This document shows positions 44,908 through 53,200 of a stretch of DNA of 64,000 nt, one piece after another (positions within the stretch are counted from its first letter, which is position 1; every line of letters begins with the position of its first letter). The DNA lies in NCBI GenBank assembly GCA_038534195.1, contig JBCAXE010000006.1, positions 1 through 64,000 of the forward strand, written 5' to 3'. The translations under genes and the position numbers were made by a program. Origin of the DNA: JAJFFW01 sp038534195. GTDB taxonomy: Bacteria; Pseudomonadota; Alphaproteobacteria; Caulobacterales; Parvularculaceae. Under the pieces are notes generated by a model that worked only from the letters and a program-made list of their open reading frames with translations, ran no database searches and was not told where the DNA came from.

Positions 44908-45942
44908 TCAAACGGCGGTCTTTCGCTTGTCCATCATCTGATCGAAGTTCGCCCACACGCCTTCACTGCCGTGCCATTCGCCCTTCGTCGCCGCCTTTGA
45001 ATATTCTGTTGCGCGCGCTTCGAAAAAGTTCGCATGCTCAACGCCGTTTAGAATCTCTGTGAGCCATGGCAATGGATGTTTTTCAACGCCATAGACTTTC
45101 GGCAGGTCAAGCTGTCCAAGGCGCCAGTCGGCGATGTATCGAATGTAGGCTTTGATATCGTCCGAGGTCATTCCTTCAACCGGCCCCATTTCGAAGGCAA
45201 GATCAATGAACTTATCTTCGAGACTGACAACGGTCTTGCAGCAATCAACGATGTCGTCGGCGACGCTTTGCGTGACGCATCCCGTTTCTTTTGCAAACGC
45301 GTGGTAGAGTTGGATCATGCCTTCGCAATGAAGGGACTCGTCGCGGATTGACCAGGTGACGATCTGGCCCATGCCTTTCATTTTGTTGAGCCGCGGAAAA
45401 TTCATCAGCATCGCGAACGAGGCGAAAAGCTGAAGACCTTCGGTGAAGCCGCCGAACATGGCCACGGTGCGTGCAATGTCCGCTTCGGTTTCGACACCGA
45501 ACTGCTGCATGAAATCGTGCTTGTCGGCCATTTCCTTATATTCGAGGAAGGCGGAGAACTCGCTCTCCGGCATGCCGATTGTTTCAAGCAACAGCGCGTA
45601 CGCGGCGATGTGGATCGTTTCCATATTGGAGAACGCCGACAGCATCATCTTGATTTCGGTGGGTTTGAACACGCGCGCGTAGCGCTCCATGTAATTGTCG
45701 TTCACTTCCACATCGGACTGCGTGAAGAAACGGAAAATCTGCGTCAGAAGATTGCGTTCCGCATCAGTGAGCTTGTTCGCCCAGTCCTTGCAGTCCTCGC
45801 CGAGGGGGACTTCCTCCGGCATCCAATGCACTTGCTGTTGTCGCTTCCAGAAATCGTAGGCCCAGGGATAGCGAAAGGGCTTGTAGGAGTGAGATGGCGT
45901 CATCAATCCCGGCAGCGCAGCGTTTTCCAGCGTATCAAGCAT
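44908..45942 (-). CDS. nrdB: Ribonucleotide reductase beta subunit (class I)
   Basis: 344 residues. Di-iron ligands and radical site can be read: SDVEVND, NMETIHIAAYALLLE (Glu, His and the radical Tyr), FTEGLQLFASFAML and SIRDESLHCEGM. The C-terminus EGVWANFDQMMDKRKTAV provides the tail that docks to the large subunit. With NrdA it reduces ribonucleotides for DNA synthesis; nrdA is not in the window. ATG 45942 has AGGA upstream and is the family-like start; the frame is open to 46032 but that stretch is Cys/Met-rich and not conserved in character. Confidence 0.93.
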   Translation of the reverse strand: MLDTLENAALPGLMTPSHSYKPFRYPWAYDFWKRQQQVHWMPEEVPLGEDCKDWANKLTDAERNLLTQIFRFFTQSDVEVNDNYMERYARVFKPTEIKMMLSAFSNMETIHIAAYALLLETIGMPESEFSAFLEYKEMADKHDFMQQFGVETEADIARTVAMFGGFTEGLQLFASFAMLMNFPRLNKMKGMGQIVTWSIRDESLHCEGMIQLYHAFAKETGCVTQSVADDIVDCCKTVVSLEDKFIDLAFEMGPVEGMTSDDIKAYIRYIADWRLGQLDLPKVYGVEKHPLPWLTEILNGVEHANFFEARATEYSKAATKGEWHGSEGVWANFDQMMDKRKTAV

Positions 45943-46333
45943 GTGCAATTCCTGTTGTTCTGAAGAGCAACCGCTCATCGGAGCAGTCGCTAGCATACTA
46001 CATGTTGCGTTTGGAGCGTGCAACCAGACCACCTATAGTATTTTCCACAAGATGCGCCCATGCGCTCTTTGACCGCATCCGGGGTTGCGCCGATACGGCT
46101 GAAGCGCCGCGAGTTAGGTCGCCGCGAGCGAGGGCTCAAGCCGCATTCGCCGGCGCAGGCGCGGACCATGTCGTGATATGGAGGCTGCCGGGCGCCGTTC
46201 GGCCGTCGCATAATTTAAGTCTTGCCAGCCACTTGGAGGCGCGCGCCCTTTTTGCTAAGCCACGGCGAATTTCTTGAAAACGAACGCCAGATGAACGGTC
46301 TGGCCCCCAAAGAAGACGATAGAAAGGTCGACG
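45943..46333. other. Intergenic region between divergent nrdB and sapC
   Basis: About 390 bp with no supported gene. It must contain the nrdB promoter (near 46000-46060, where the sequence turns A/T-rich around CTATAGTATTTTC) and the sapC promoter. A small CCAGA/TCTGG hairpin precedes sapC. I looked for NrdR boxes and found only weak matches. Confidence 0.5.
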
Positions 46334-47134
46334 ATGAGCCAGTCGCAACCAATGGAGCCGCAGCTGAGCGGCAATATGTTCTTATTTGAACGTCCTGAAC
46401 TCCTCACAAAAGAAACCCACGGCGGTAAAGGCGTTACGCGTCCGGCGACTCCCTTCGGATTTTGCTCTAAGATCCGCGCGGTTCCGTTGACGATCAGTGA
46501 AATTCCTTCGGCGATGAAAGACTATCCTGTTGTCTTCATGTCGCAAGAAGACCCAATTCCGTTGGCGGTTTTGGGCCTGGTGGACGACGTAAATCTTTTC
46601 GTCGATGAAAAGGGCGACTGGGAACAAAACCGTTACATTCCGGGATATATTCGACGTTATCCGTTTGCGCTCGCCAGCGAAACGGGCGGCGACCGGATGG
46701 CGATCGTCATCGACGGTGCGCACGAAGGCGTCAAAGAAGGCGGCGAAATTCCGTTCTTCGACGCGAACGGTGAGTCGAGCGAAGCGACAAAGCAGGCGAT
46801 CGAATTCTGCAAGCAATATGAGCAAGACCGGCAGATGACCGTTCAGTTCATGGAACAGTTAAAGCCGCTCGACCTGATCAAGGGGCAAACCGCTCAGTAC
46901 ACGCCTCAAGGCTCGACCGAACAGAAAGTGTTCGCCCAATATTTCGGCGTCGACGAAAAAGCGCTGCAAGACATGAGCGACGAGAAATTCCTGGAACTGC
47001 GCAAATCGGGCTTGCTGGCCGTCATTTATGCGCAGCTCATGTCCCTGAGCAATTGGCGCCTTCTGATGCAACGCCGGCTGGTGCGTTACAATCTGAGCGA
47101 AGAAAGTGTCCTGGAGCCGGTTACGTTAAGCTAA
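46334..47134 (+). CDS. SapC-family protein
   Basis: 266 residues. The opening strand region AVPLTISEIPSAMKDYPVVFMS, then VLGLVDDVNLFVDEKGDWEQNRYIPGYIRRYPFAL, are characteristic of SapC (Pfam 07277), first linked to the Caulobacter S-layer but widespread in Alphaproteobacteria lacking an obvious S-layer. No signal peptide. AAAGG precedes ATG 46334 and a strong terminator follows, so it is a single-gene unit. Biochemical role unknown. Confidence 0.88.
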   Translation: MSQSQPMEPQLSGNMFLFERPELLTKETHGGKGVTRPATPFGFCSKIRAVPLTISEIPSAMKDYPVVFMSQEDPIPLAVLGLVDDVNLFVDEKGDWEQNRYIPGYIRRYPFALASETGGDRMAIVIDGAHEGVKEGGEIPFFDANGESSEATKQAIEFCKQYEQDRQMTVQFMEQLKPLDLIKGQTAQYTPQGSTEQKVFAQYFGVDEKALQDMSDEKFLELRKSGLLAVIYAQLMSLSNWRLLMQRRLVRYNLSEESVLEPVTLS

Positions 47135-47166
47135 CCCAATCCCGCCTTCGGATTCACGAGAAACAG

Positions 47167-47195
47167 GCCGCGCCCTTTATAGGGCGCGGCTTTTT
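47167..47195 (+). terminator. Rho-independent terminator after sapC
   Basis: Perfect 10-bp stem (GCCGCGCCCT with AGGGCGCGGC), loop TTAT, then TTTTT. It isolates sapC from scsB. Confidence 0.95.
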
Positions 47196-47274
47196 CGGTC
47201 ACATATATGAGAGCATTGGCGAATAGCGCCGGGCGTTGTTTCGTCTTTAAGTAAGCTAGGCTACAAGGCGCCCT

Positions 47275-49359
47275 ATGAGATCGCTCCGCCTGATACTATT
47301 CACGATATTGGCTTTATGGTGCGGCGCGGCCGCCGCCCAGAGTAATCGCGTCGATACGGAATATGCGTCCAGTATCATCGTGCCGGAAAGGACAGCCCTG
47401 TCCCCCGGCGAAACCCAATGGTTTGCGTTTTCTCAACAACTCGCCCCGAACTGGCACGTTTACTGGAAAAACCCAGGCGACTCCGGTCTTCCGCTTGATC
47501 TGCGCTGGACCTTGCCGGATGGCGTCACCGCTGGCGAGATCCTCTATCCGACGCCTGAGCGCATTCCGGTTGGGCCGTTGGCGAATTTCGGCCACCATGG
47601 CGAGCCTGTATTTCTTATTCCGATCACGGTCGACGCCTCGGTGAAGCCTGGCCAGTCTCTTTCACTTTCCGTGGACGCCACGTGGCTGATCTGTGAGGAA
47701 ATCTGCGTGCCGGAAGAGGGTGCTTTTTCCCTGTTGATGCTGGTTGAGCCGAACCCAAGTGAACATCCGGATGGCGCGCGTCTTGTGCGCAATGCGCTTG
47801 AAGCGGCGCCTGTCGCGTTTGACGGGCGCGGAACATTTGAGGCGGCGGACAACGCGCTGACCGTTCGGCTGGAATCGCCGGCGGCATTTGGCGATGATGT
47901 ATTTTTCTTTCCGGATCAGGAGGGACTGATTGAGCCGGCGGCGGCGCAAAAAATCTCGCGTGACGGCGATGTTGTTTCAATTGTTATGGCGCCGGGATTT
48001 GCTTACGAGCCTGCGGCGCTCAGCGAAATAACAGGCGTTCTTGCAACAACCGATGGAAAATCGCCGCAAGGCGTCTTCGTTACATTCGAAAAATCAGCCG
48101 CCGGTGGCGGCGCTACGTCTGCTGGCGCCACTGCTGCGGCGGGTGGAAACGTAATTTTCCTTCTGGCGGCGGCGTTTTTCGGCGGTGTTCTTCTTAATAT
48201 TATGCCTTGCGTGTTCCCAATTATCTTCGTGAAGGCGGCGTCGCTGATGAAGAGCGCGCAGGCCGACCGCCAAGCTATTCGTCGTCATGGTCTTCTCTAT
48301 ACGATCGGTATTGTGGCGATGTTCGCGCTCCTTGGCGGCGCGCTTCTTCTTCTGCGCGCCGGCGGTGAGCAATTGGGGTGGGGCTTCCATCTACAGTCGC
48401 CGTTCATTGTCGCGCTGTCGGCCTACGTCCTCTTTCTCGTCGGGCTTAACCTGGCGGGCGTTTTTGAGATTGGGGAAAGCCTTCAAAATGTCGGCGGCGG
48501 GTTCGCCGAAAAAAGTGGTGACGCGGGCGCCTTCTTCACGGGCGTTCTCGCGGTTGTCGTTGCAGCCCCCTGCATCGGGCCATTTTTGAGCGCGCCTGTG
48601 GGAGCGGCTGTCTTCTTGCCGCCAGTCTGGGGCATGCTGATTTTTATTGTCATGGCGCTTGGTCTTGCGGCGCCTTATCTCTTGCTTTCCTTTTCGCCTG
48701 GGCTTGGACGCTTATTGCCGAAGCCGGGCGCGTGGATGGCCACGTTAAAGCAATTATTGTCTTTCCCGGTTTTCGCGGCCGCCGCCTATTTTCTTTGGGT
48801 GCTGGCGCAACAGGCGGGCGCACAGGGTCTCGCCGCGGGATTAATGGGCGCTGTGGCGCTTGCGTTTGCGGCTTGGTTATTCCAGCGCAGCAAAAACGAG
48901 GGATCCCTTGCTCTTGCCGCCCGCGCAGGCGCCGCACTTGCGCTCGTCGCTGCAATTGCGCCAGTCGCCTCCCTTGGCAACGCAAGCGAAGAATTGGCGT
49001 CGGCAGGCGGAAAGCATGGCGCGTTTGAGACGCTTGTGTTTGATGAAACGATGATCGATGCTTATCGCGCTGAAGGCCGTCCTGTCTTCGTGGACTTCAC
49101 CGCTGCGTGGTGCGTCACCTGTCAGTTCAACAAGCTGACAATTTTTTCAAAGCCGTCACTGGCGCGCGCGTTCGCCGACAATGACGTCGCCTTTATGGTC
49201 GCCGATTGGACGCGCCGCGATGAAAAAATTACGAAAGCTTTAGAGGCGTTCGGCGCCAACGGCGTGCCGCTTTATGTATATTATCCGCCGGAAGGCGATC
49301 CCAAGGTCTTGCCCCTGCCGCTGACCGAAAGGTCAGTGCGTGATACGGTCGGCGGATAG
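47275..49359 (+). CDS. scsB: ScsB/DsbD-type thiol:disulfide interchange protein
   Basis: 694 residues. Signal peptide, then a periplasmic N-terminal domain with a Cys pair (TWLICEEICVPEEG), an eight-helix membrane core with the two conserved Cys (NIMPCVFPI and VVAAPCIGPF), and a C-terminal thioredoxin domain with active site AAWCVTCQ. Electrons flow from cytoplasmic thioredoxin across the membrane to periplasmic partners. The domain set fits the ScsB branch more than E. coli DsbD. It is followed by a periplasmic redoxin, an expected partner. Confidence 0.9.
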   Translation: MRSLRLILFTILALWCGAAAAQSNRVDTEYASSIIVPERTALSPGETQWFAFSQQLAPNWHVYWKNPGDSGLPLDLRWTLPDGVTAGEILYPTPERIPVGPLANFGHHGEPVFLIPITVDASVKPGQSLSLSVDATWLICEEICVPEEGAFSLLMLVEPNPSEHPDGARLVRNALEAAPVAFDGRGTFEAADNALTVRLESPAAFGDDVFFFPDQEGLIEPAAAQKISRDGDVVSIVMAPGFAYEPAALSEITGVLATTDGKSPQGVFVTFEKSAAGGGATSAGATAAAGGNVIFLLAAAFFGGVLLNIMPCVFPIIFVKAASLMKSAQADRQAIRRHGLLYTIGIVAMFALLGGALLLLRAGGEQLGWGFHLQSPFIVALSAYVLFLVGLNLAGVFEIGESLQNVGGGFAEKSGDAGAFFTGVLAVVVAAPCIGPFLSAPVGAAVFLPPVWGMLIFIVMALGLAAPYLLLSFSPGLGRLLPKPGAWMATLKQLLSFPVFAAAAYFLWVLAQQAGAQGLAAGLMGAVALAFAAWLFQRSKNEGSLALAARAGAALALVAAIAPVASLGNASEELASAGGKHGAFETLVFDETMIDAYRAEGRPVFVDFTAAWCVTCQFNKLTIFSKPSLARAFADNDVAFMVADWTRRDEKITKALEAFGANGVPLYVYYPPEGDPKVLPLPLTERSVRDTVGG

Positions 49360-49367
49360 CTGTCGCC

Positions 49368-49402
49368 AAATCGAAAGCTAAATCGAAAGCCAAATTCAAA
49401 GG
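49368..49402. repeat. Short tandem repeat, 12-bp unit, between scsB and the redoxin gene
   Basis: AAATCGAAAGCT (49368-49379) and AAATCGAAAGCC (49380-49391) are adjacent, followed by a decayed third unit ending in the ribosome site AAAGGAAG. Could be slippage in the leader. Confidence 0.75.
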
Positions 49403-49410
49403 AAGACGCC

Positions 49411-50016
49411 ATGAAGAAGTTCTTTAGCGCCATTGTTGCTTCAGCCGTGATAACTGCGCCGGTTTTCGCTGGACCGGAAATAGACGCCCCTGCGCCGCAA
49501 TTCGAAGGGACGACGAGCGCCGGTGAGACAATTACGTTAGATCAGTTTAATGGCCAGAATGTTGTTCTTGAATGGACAAATCACGGGTGCCCTTTCGTAA
49601 AGCGTCATTATGAGAGCGGAAATATGCAAGCGACGCAGGTCGCAGCGAAGGAGCAGGGCGCTGTATGGATTTCGGTTATTTCGTCGGCGCCCGGTAAGCA
49701 AGGCTATGTATCCGCCACCGAGGCGGACGAATTAACAACGTCACGCAATGCGAAGCCCGACTATGTGATCCTCGATGAGACGGGGGCGATCGGACGTCTC
49801 TATGCTGCGAAAACAACGCCGCACATGTTCCTTATCGATGGTGACGGTGTGTTACGATATGACGGCGCCATTGACGACAAACCCACAGCCAATCACGCGC
49901 AGGCGGACGATGCGGTTAATTATCTGCTCAGCGCGGTAAACAATGTCGCCCAGGGTGTTGAAGTGGCCGACAAGCGCACCAAGCCCTATGGCTGTTCGGT
50001 GAAGTACGGATCGTAA
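49411..50016 (+). CDS. Periplasmic thioredoxin-fold redoxin (peroxiredoxin-like)
   Basis: 201 residues with a cleavable signal peptide (AVITAPVFAG). The AhpC/TSA-like fold starts at APQFEGTTSAGETITLDQF; the active-site segment is EWTNHGCPFVKRHYESGNM, with a single Cys rather than CxxC. A second Cys lies near the C-terminus (YGCSVKYG) and could be the resolving residue. The spacing differs from classic peroxiredoxins. Being just after scsB, it is a good candidate for a ScsB-fed envelope peroxidase (as known for Caulobacter PprX); that identification is inference. Confidence 0.78.
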   Translation: MKKFFSAIVASAVITAPVFAGPEIDAPAPQFEGTTSAGETITLDQFNGQNVVLEWTNHGCPFVKRHYESGNMQATQVAAKEQGAVWISVISSAPGKQGYVSATEADELTTSRNAKPDYVILDETGAIGRLYAAKTTPHMFLIDGDGVLRYDGAIDDKPTANHAQADDAVNYLLSAVNNVAQGVEVADKRTKPYGCSVKYGS

Positions 50017-50033
50017 ACCGACGCTGCGATGGA

Positions 50034-50228
50034 CTACTGATTGTCGTCGCGGTCTTTGTCTTCGTCGTCTTTAGGATCGGGCGTGACGGCGTCAACAGCG
50101 CCTGCACCTACCTTAGCTGTGGTCTTCACCGCCGTCGCGCCAGTGGAGACCGCTGCGTCGGCGACTTTCGCGACCACACATCCCTGGACGCTGATCGCAG
50201 CCGCCAATAGAGCAAATAATCTGATCAT
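50034..50228 (-). CDS. Small lipoprotein
   Basis: 64 residues. Signal peptide FALLAAAISVQ with lipobox VQGC, then an Ala/Thr/Val helix (ADAAVSTGATAVKTTAKVGAG) and a highly acidic tail (DPKDDEDKDRDDNQ). Similar short lipoproteins are common in Alphaproteobacteria (an NF038104-type pattern from memory). ATG 50228 has GGGACAGG upstream. It converges on the redoxin gene. Confidence 0.75.
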   Translation of the reverse strand: MIRLFALLAAAISVQGCVVAKVADAAVSTGATAVKTTAKVGAGAVDAVTPDPKDDEDKDRDDNQ

Positions 50229-50273
50229 CGCGCCTGTCCCGTTGCTTTGAATATTTATGGCAGAGAATGGGCC

Positions 50274-50465
50274 ATGGCGGCAACGACCGGCGCATCTTCG
50301 TTCGCGGTCGTCTCGATCGCCTTGGACATAAATATCGCGGCGACAGCCGTAATCGCGACCACATTGCATAAGGCCCGCTTAACGAGCTTTTTCGGGGCCG
50401 GCGCGGGCTTCTTTGTCTCTTTTTCCATGCTGTTTGTTTACGCGGTTGCGCTTAAGAAGCGTTGA
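50274..50465 (+). CDS. Possible small two-helix membrane protein
   Basis: 63 residues from ATG 50274 (or 72 from TTG 50247). Two hydrophobic segments (AVVSIALDINIAATAVIA; SFFGAGAGFFVSFSMLFVYAVAL) around a short basic loop. Ribosome site weak. It fills most of the gap between the divergent lipoprotein gene and pgi, and ends 54 bp before the pgi start. Could be real or chance. Confidence 0.35.
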   Translation: MAATTGASSFAVVSIALDINIAATAVIATTLHKARLTSFFGAGAGFFVSFSMLFVYAVALKKR

Positions 50466-50518
50466 GACCGGTTGCTAAAATCCGTATGAAATTTGTGGAA
50501 AATTGTCGGAATGATTTC

Positions 50519-52195
50519 ATGACCCAGATTTCAAATTCGCAAGCCTGGCGCGATCTGAGCGCGTTGGCGGAGACACTGAAAGATACGACCATCAAATCGT
50601 TATTCGAGGCGGACGCCGAGCGCGCAGCGACATTCTCGGTTGAAGCGGCGGGTCTGTTTCTCGATTACTCAAAAAACAAAATTGATGGGCGCGTATTTGA
50701 CGGTCTGCTGGCTCTCGCGGAGGTCGCCGATCTGGACGCCATGCGCAGGCGCATGTTCGCCGGCGAAAAAATAAACACCACCGAAAATCGGTCCGTTTTG
50801 CATACGGCGTTGCGCGATTTTTCCATGCGGTCGTTCCATGTGGACGGCGCCGATATCAGCCGTGATGTTGAAGCCGAGCGCCAGAAGATGTTGCGCTTCG
50901 CCTCCGAGATCCACAAAGGCGAACGCAAAGGCTTCACTGGCGAGCCGCTCGAAACGGTCGTCAATATCGGGATCGGTGGATCTGACCTCGGACCGCAAAT
51001 GGTCGTCGAGGCGCTGCGCCCCTATTGGATAGATGGAAGACGCGCCTTTTTCATTTCCAACGTGGATGGACAACATTTGAGCGATGTACTGGCGGCGCTT
51101 GATCCAGCGCGCACGCTCTTTGTCGTGGCGTCGAAGACCTTCACGACACAGGAGACCATGACCAACGCGGCCAGCGCCCGTCAGTGGTTTATCGAAAACG
51201 GCGCGAGCAGCGATGACATCGCCAAACATTTCATTGCGCTCTCCACCAATGAAAGAGCGGTGAGCGACTTCGGCATTGATACTGAAAACATGTTCCGCTT
51301 CTGGGACTGGGTGGGCGGACGGTACTCGCTGTGGTCGTCGATCGGTATGTCGATTGCGCTTCAGGTTGGCGGGGATAATTTCGAGAAGCTCTTGCGCGGC
51401 GCCCACATGATCGACGAGCATTTCCGAACCGCGCCTTTCAGCGAAAATATGCCAGCCATTCTGGCGTTGGTCGGCGTCTGGAACAGGAATTTTCAGAATA
51501 TTGGCGTTCATGCGGTGCTTCCCTACGATCAACACCTCCATCGATTGCCGGCTTATCTGCAGCAGGCGGATATGGAATCGAACGGCAAGCGGGTTTCTGT
51601 GAGCGGCGAAGCCGTAAAGCACGCAACCGGCCCCGTAATTTTCGGAGAGCCAGGGACGAATGGTCAGCATGCGTTCTATCAACTCATTCATCAAGGTGTT
51701 GATCTGATTTCTGCAGACTTCATCGCCGCCGCGTTGACCCATGCGCCTCTTGGGGATCATCACGAGAAGTTACTTGCGAATTTTCTTGCACAGCCGGAAG
51801 CGCTGATGGCCGGTAAATCGGAAGAAGAGGTGCGTGCGGAGTTAAAAGACGCAGGCTTTAGTCCGCCGGAAATCGACGCGCTCGCGCCGCATAAAGTGTT
51901 TCCCGGAAACCGGCCGACAAATTCGATATTGCTGGATAAGCTGACGCCGGAAACGCTTGGCGCGCTTATCGCTCTTTATGAGCACAAGATTTTCTGTCAG
52001 GGCGTCATATGGGGCGTTAATTCCTTTGACCAGTGGGGCGTTGAGCTTGGCAAAGTCCTCGCTAAATCCATCTTGCCGGAGCTGGCGGCGCTGAATGAAG
52101 AAAAGCCGCTTGTCGACAACCATGACAGCTCAACAAATAACCTGATCAATCGAATTAATCAGGTTAGGCAGGGCTTTAAAGGAGACTTATCATGA
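50519..52195 (+). CDS. pgi: Glucose-6-phosphate isomerase
   Basis: 558 residues. Clear PGI signatures: VNIGIGGSDLGPQM, VASKTFTTQETMTNA, FRFWDWVGGRYSLWSSIGMS, and the C-terminal catalytic Lys segment GVNSFDQWGVELGKVLA. It interconverts glucose-6-P and fructose-6-P. ATG 50519 chosen; the open frame starts 57 bp earlier but those residues are atypical. Its stop overlaps the cyclophilin start (ATGA). Confidence 0.97.
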   Translation: MTQISNSQAWRDLSALAETLKDTTIKSLFEADAERAATFSVEAAGLFLDYSKNKIDGRVFDGLLALAEVADLDAMRRRMFAGEKINTTENRSVLHTALRDFSMRSFHVDGADISRDVEAERQKMLRFASEIHKGERKGFTGEPLETVVNIGIGGSDLGPQMVVEALRPYWIDGRRAFFISNVDGQHLSDVLAALDPARTLFVVASKTFTTQETMTNAASARQWFIENGASSDDIAKHFIALSTNERAVSDFGIDTENMFRFWDWVGGRYSLWSSIGMSIALQVGGDNFEKLLRGAHMIDEHFRTAPFSENMPAILALVGVWNRNFQNIGVHAVLPYDQHLHRLPAYLQQADMESNGKRVSVSGEAVKHATGPVIFGEPGTNGQHAFYQLIHQGVDLISADFIAAALTHAPLGDHHEKLLANFLAQPEALMAGKSEEEVRAELKDAGFSPPEIDALAPHKVFPGNRPTNSILLDKLTPETLGALIALYEHKIFCQGVIWGVNSFDQWGVELGKVLAKSILPELAALNEEKPLVDNHDSSTNNLINRINQVRQGFKGDLS

Positions 52196-52833
52196 AGCTG
52201 ACATCTTTATTGATCGGACTGGTTGCGGTGGTCATTGCACCGTTAGCGTGGGCCGACGACAAGCAGAATATCCGATACGTTCGTATCGCCACATCAAAAG
52301 GCGATATCGTCTTGTCCTTAGCGCCCGAAGCTGCGCCGGCGACGGTCGCGAATTTTCTTCAATATGCGGAAGATGGTCACTATGATCGAACGATCTTTCA
52401 TCGGGTTGTGAAGGGATTCGTCATTCAGGGCGGCGGGTATTCGCGTTACTTCAATGAGCGCTCGACGCGCGATCCAATCCCCTATGAAGGGGACAATGGG
52501 CTGAAAAATGTGCGTGGGACGATCGCCATGGCGCGGACAAATCGACCCGACAGCGCCGCCGCTCAGTGGTTCATCAATTTAAGGGACAATCCGAAACTCG
52601 ACCATCGTGTCACTGACCTCGGGCCAATTTATGGCTACGCCGTCTTTGGTGAAGTGGTGGATGGCATGGACGTCGTTGACGCCATCGGCGCCACGCCGAC
52701 CGGGCCGGGCGGACCGTTTGACGTGGAAGCGCCGATTGAGGCGATCGTGATCAACCGCATCGACCCGGTTGAATGGTCGCCGTCAACGACCGAAGAAAAA
52801 ACGGACGGCGATAATGAAACACCACAACCCTGA
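52192..52833 (+). CDS. Cyclophilin-type peptidyl-prolyl isomerase, exported
   Basis: 213 residues. Signal peptide (LLIGLVAVVIAPLAWA) then a cyclophilin core: ATVANFLQYAEDGHYDRTIFHRVVKGFVIQGGG, RGTIAMARTNRPDSAAAQWFIN and YAVFGEVVDGMDVVD. The catalytic Arg is in FHRVV. Periplasmic folding of prolyl bonds. Overlaps pgi by 4 bp and the downstream RidA gene by 20 bp. The acidic C-terminal tail falls in the overlap and may be there to accommodate it. Confidence 0.93.
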   Translation: MKLTSLLIGLVAVVIAPLAWADDKQNIRYVRIATSKGDIVLSLAPEAAPATVANFLQYAEDGHYDRTIFHRVVKGFVIQGGGYSRYFNERSTRDPIPYEGDNGLKNVRGTIAMARTNRPDSAAAQWFINLRDNPKLDHRVTDLGPIYGYAVFGEVVDGMDVVDAIGATPTGPGGPFDVEAPIEAIVINRIDPVEWSPSTTEEKTDGDNETPQP

Positions 52834-53200
52834 GACCCTGTTTCCGCAATATGGCAATTACGCCCACGGGATTGAGGTTCCGGGCAATAGCCGCTTTTTG
52901 TTCATGAGCGGCTTAAACGGTTTTGAGCGCGATGGCGCCACCATGCCCGAAAGCTTCACAGAACAGGCGGAAGCGATCTGGAAACATATTGGCGCAATTT
53001 TGAATTCTGCTGATATGACCTACAGGGATATAATTCAATTGAGAATGTATCTAGCGAGCCCTGAATATGACGAAGAGAATGTGCGCTTGCGCAAGAAATA
53101 TTTGGGCGATCACGAGACGACGCTGACGGTTATTTGCTGTCAATTGCTCGATGCGCGCTGGAAGGTTGAAATTGAAGCTATCGCCGCTTCAAAAAGTTAG
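52814..53200 (+). CDS. RidA/YjgF-family protein
   Basis: 128 residues. Trimeric chorismate-mutase-like fold expected: FLFMSGLNGFERDGA, FTEQAEAIWKHIGAIL, DIIQLRMYLASPEY and the terminal WKVEIEAIA. An Arg (DARWKVEIEA) lies where the imine-hydrolysing Arg is found in true RidA, but spacing is shorter, so enamine/imine deaminase activity is not certain. ATG 52814 lies inside the cyclophilin gene. Its 3' end overlaps ggt by 4 bp on the opposite strand. Confidence 0.82.
   Translation: MKHHNPETLFPQYGNYAHGIEVPGNSRFLFMSGLNGFERDGATMPESFTEQAEAIWKHIGAILNSADMTYRDIIQLRMYLASPEYDEENVRLRKKYLGDHETTLTVICCQLLDARWKVEIEAIAASKS

Noticed and set aside
45990..46045. NrdR boxes upstream of nrdB
   Set aside because: Two A/T-rich segments (around CATACTACATG and CTATAGTATT) match the NrdR consensus at only about nine of sixteen positions and are not spaced as expected.
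50669..51763. Long minus-strand open frame inside pgi
   Set aside because: Shadow of the pgi coding sequence with no recognisable domain.
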